Source: Colius striatus
Lineage: Eukaryota; Chordata; Aves; Coliiformes; Coliidae
Assembly: GCF_028858725.1 (NCBI RefSeq)
Contig: NC_084773.1
Span: 7,802,350-7,866,349 of the forward strand
Direction: 5' to 3'
DNA: 64,000 nt
Below are positions 62,271 through 64,000 of this stretch, in pieces; within the stretch, counting starts at the first letter, position 1, and each line of letters starts with the position of its first letter. The position numbers were made by a program, and so were the translations under genes. Below the pieces are notes generated by a model. It was not told where the DNA came from, ran no database searches, and saw only the letters and a list, made by a program, of their open reading frames with translations.

Positions 62271-64000
62271 GTAAGTACTTCTGAGGTTTTTTTTTAATCT
62301 ATTTGCTATACTTCTAACTTTTGATGGTCATGATTAGCTGCTAGTATTTGAGACTGTATTAAGTAGAAATAATTTTAAAGAATTAGAATCGAAGTATAGT
62401 GATTCTTTAAAATATACATGGAATTGTTTTAGGGTTATTTCAGTTTCAGTATGTGATCCTTTATGATTTTTCATCAGTGAAATTCTTTGGAGGGGAATGT
62501 ATGTTAATATTGTGCTGTGTGTAGATGTATATTTGCGTGGTATGAAAACTTTAATTTTAATTTCTATTGTTTGGATTCTTTAAATATATTTGCTAGCTGT
62601 TATTATATCTGAGACTTGTTTCAGTCCTTCTGAAGTTTTACTACCTTTCCTAGTATGCTTATCTAGTCTGTTTTAAATCTTTAATGGTGTTATTTAGTTG
62701 TGTATTTCACTAGATATTTTATTTGTTAATAAGAGGATCATGGGAAATTAACTTTCATAGATTTTAAAGTAATGGGAACATCAATGTGAATTGTACAAGC
62801 GGTCACTGCTGGTATAAGTGATCTTTCAAAAAGGGATGGTACTATAAGTAGTGTATAGAGAAGTATTTTTTGATTTAAAATAGTATGCTAGCTTTGTGCT
62901 TTGAAGTATATAATGAAAATGAATGTTGTTTTAATTTTCTATTAAAACTCATACAGGCAATATACAAGGGCAATATTGAATTACATTGCAATAATTTCAT
63001 TGTTGGTATTAAACACCATTGTGATATAGTGTGTCAGCAGTCCTGTGCACTCAAACCCAGCATGTTACTTTTTTTGGGAGGAGAGGAGGTTTGTTCGTGA
63101 AATAAAGAATTGGATACCAGTAAGTAGGTGAATTTAGGTTGATAGGAGGTCTTCTATTTATGAACATGTTTGTGTAATTTGTGATATGTTTATTTTCCTA
63201 AAAGTACCTATTCTGTGCATCTGGCCCATTTAATATATTTTTAAAAATCAAGATTAAGCAAATATGGACAATAAAAAATGCTGGTGAAAGGCAGAATAAT
63301 TCAGGTCAATGTAAAGAGCGATTTGTGCAGCTGTGGATTTAGCCAACCAGCAGTCTTTGCCTCTCCTTTCTCTTTTTTTTTTTTTCCCCCTGAGAAATTC
63401 AGGGCACAAATCTCCATAGCTGTCAATCCACCAAGAGATCCGCTAATAGCTAATTTCATAAAGCATTACATGAAAGGGTAAAGCAGTTACTTGTGGCAGA
63501 AGCTAATAATATTTGAAGAAATGTTTTTAGCATTAGTTGCGTTAAGCTAACATCTGGTATTTCTGACCTAATTCTACAATGCTCCAATATTTGAAAGGAA
63601 ATAAGTGTTTTCATCCCTGATGGTTTTTCTTTTTTTTAATCTTATATGACCATGTTAGTCTAAGAAAAATATAAATTACTTTTTTTAGTAAGAGATCATT
63701 ATCCGTTTTAAGTAGAAATGGTCTTGGATGAGACCAGTCATAGGATATAAAGTTCATGGAGCCATTTAAATTCTCTCAACTTCCCATTTAAATTTGCATC
63801 CCATTTCTACTGATGAGTAATTCACCTAAGCTTGTTCAAAGAGCAGAACTTATCCTGACAACATACTTTCAGGTGCTGGGACAGATTTAAGCCCATTAAG
63901 GGAATACACAGGCACATCCTGTGTGTCAGAGCTAATAAATAGTTCTGGAATGAACAGCATTGGTTTTTCTTACAACCAAGATTCTGCATCATGAAATACA
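62271..64000 (+). other. CACNA1D intron 3, 5' portion
   Basis: AT-rich intron to the right edge. I looked for the expected exon 4 (a segment of the EKVEYAFLI type) and did not find it. A T-rich tract occurs near 63370-63386. Confidence 0.75.

Noticed and set aside
1..64000. tRNA, rRNA, CRISPR arrays, operons and prokaryotic regulatory sites
   Set aside because: None seen. The sequence is vertebrate nuclear DNA, so ribosome-binding sites, operators and riboswitches do not apply.

Overview
This is a piece of vertebrate nuclear genome, almost certainly from a bird. It has spliced genes with GT-AG introns, two CpG-island promoters separated by AT-rich sequence, CR1 LINE 3' ends carrying the avian ATTCTGTGATTCTGTGA tail, and two copies of an LTR type that I recognise from neoavian genomes. 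Nothing bacterial, plasmid-like or phage-like is present. Nearly all stop-free stretches on either strand are chance frames; only small parts of a few are real exons.

Two known genes lie head to head. On the left, on the minus strand, are exons 1-4 of DCP1A, the decapping activator of mRNA decay (14227 down to 2029). They encode the first ~123 residues, which is most of the EVH1 domain; the rest of the gene lies beyond the left edge. On the right, on the plus strand, are coding exons 1-3 of CACNA1D, the pore-forming subunit of the Cav1.3 L-type calcium channel (57285 to 62270). They encode ~154 residues: the cytoplasmic N-terminus with its calmodulin-binding NSCaTE element, and transmembrane helix S1 of repeat I. 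The rest lies beyond the right edge. Human 3p21.1 has the same order and orientation. The two genes act in unrelated processes and are simply neighbours.

Layout: 1-14227 DCP1A exons and introns; 13760-14800 the DCP1A CpG island; 14800-56280 an intergenic region of about 41 kb with CR1 fragments (32.6, 34.6, 37.3, 41.8-42.4 and 52.3 kb), a truncated LTR (29.8 kb) and a complete solo LTR (43.7 kb); 56280-58560 the CACNA1D CpG island with a 30-bp minisatellite and a repetitive leader; 57322-64000 CACNA1D introns and exons 2-3.

The least explained item is an exon-like segment on the plus strand at 6596-6738, inside DCP1A intron 3 and antisense to it. It has a good acceptor, a near-ideal start context, 46 open codons and a consensus donor, and I cannot match it to a family. 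Other points of interest are the GC-box minisatellite and upstream ORFs before CACNA1D, and clusters of octamer and D-box/E-box motifs 3-4 kb upstream of it. I saw no convincing new multi-gene system.
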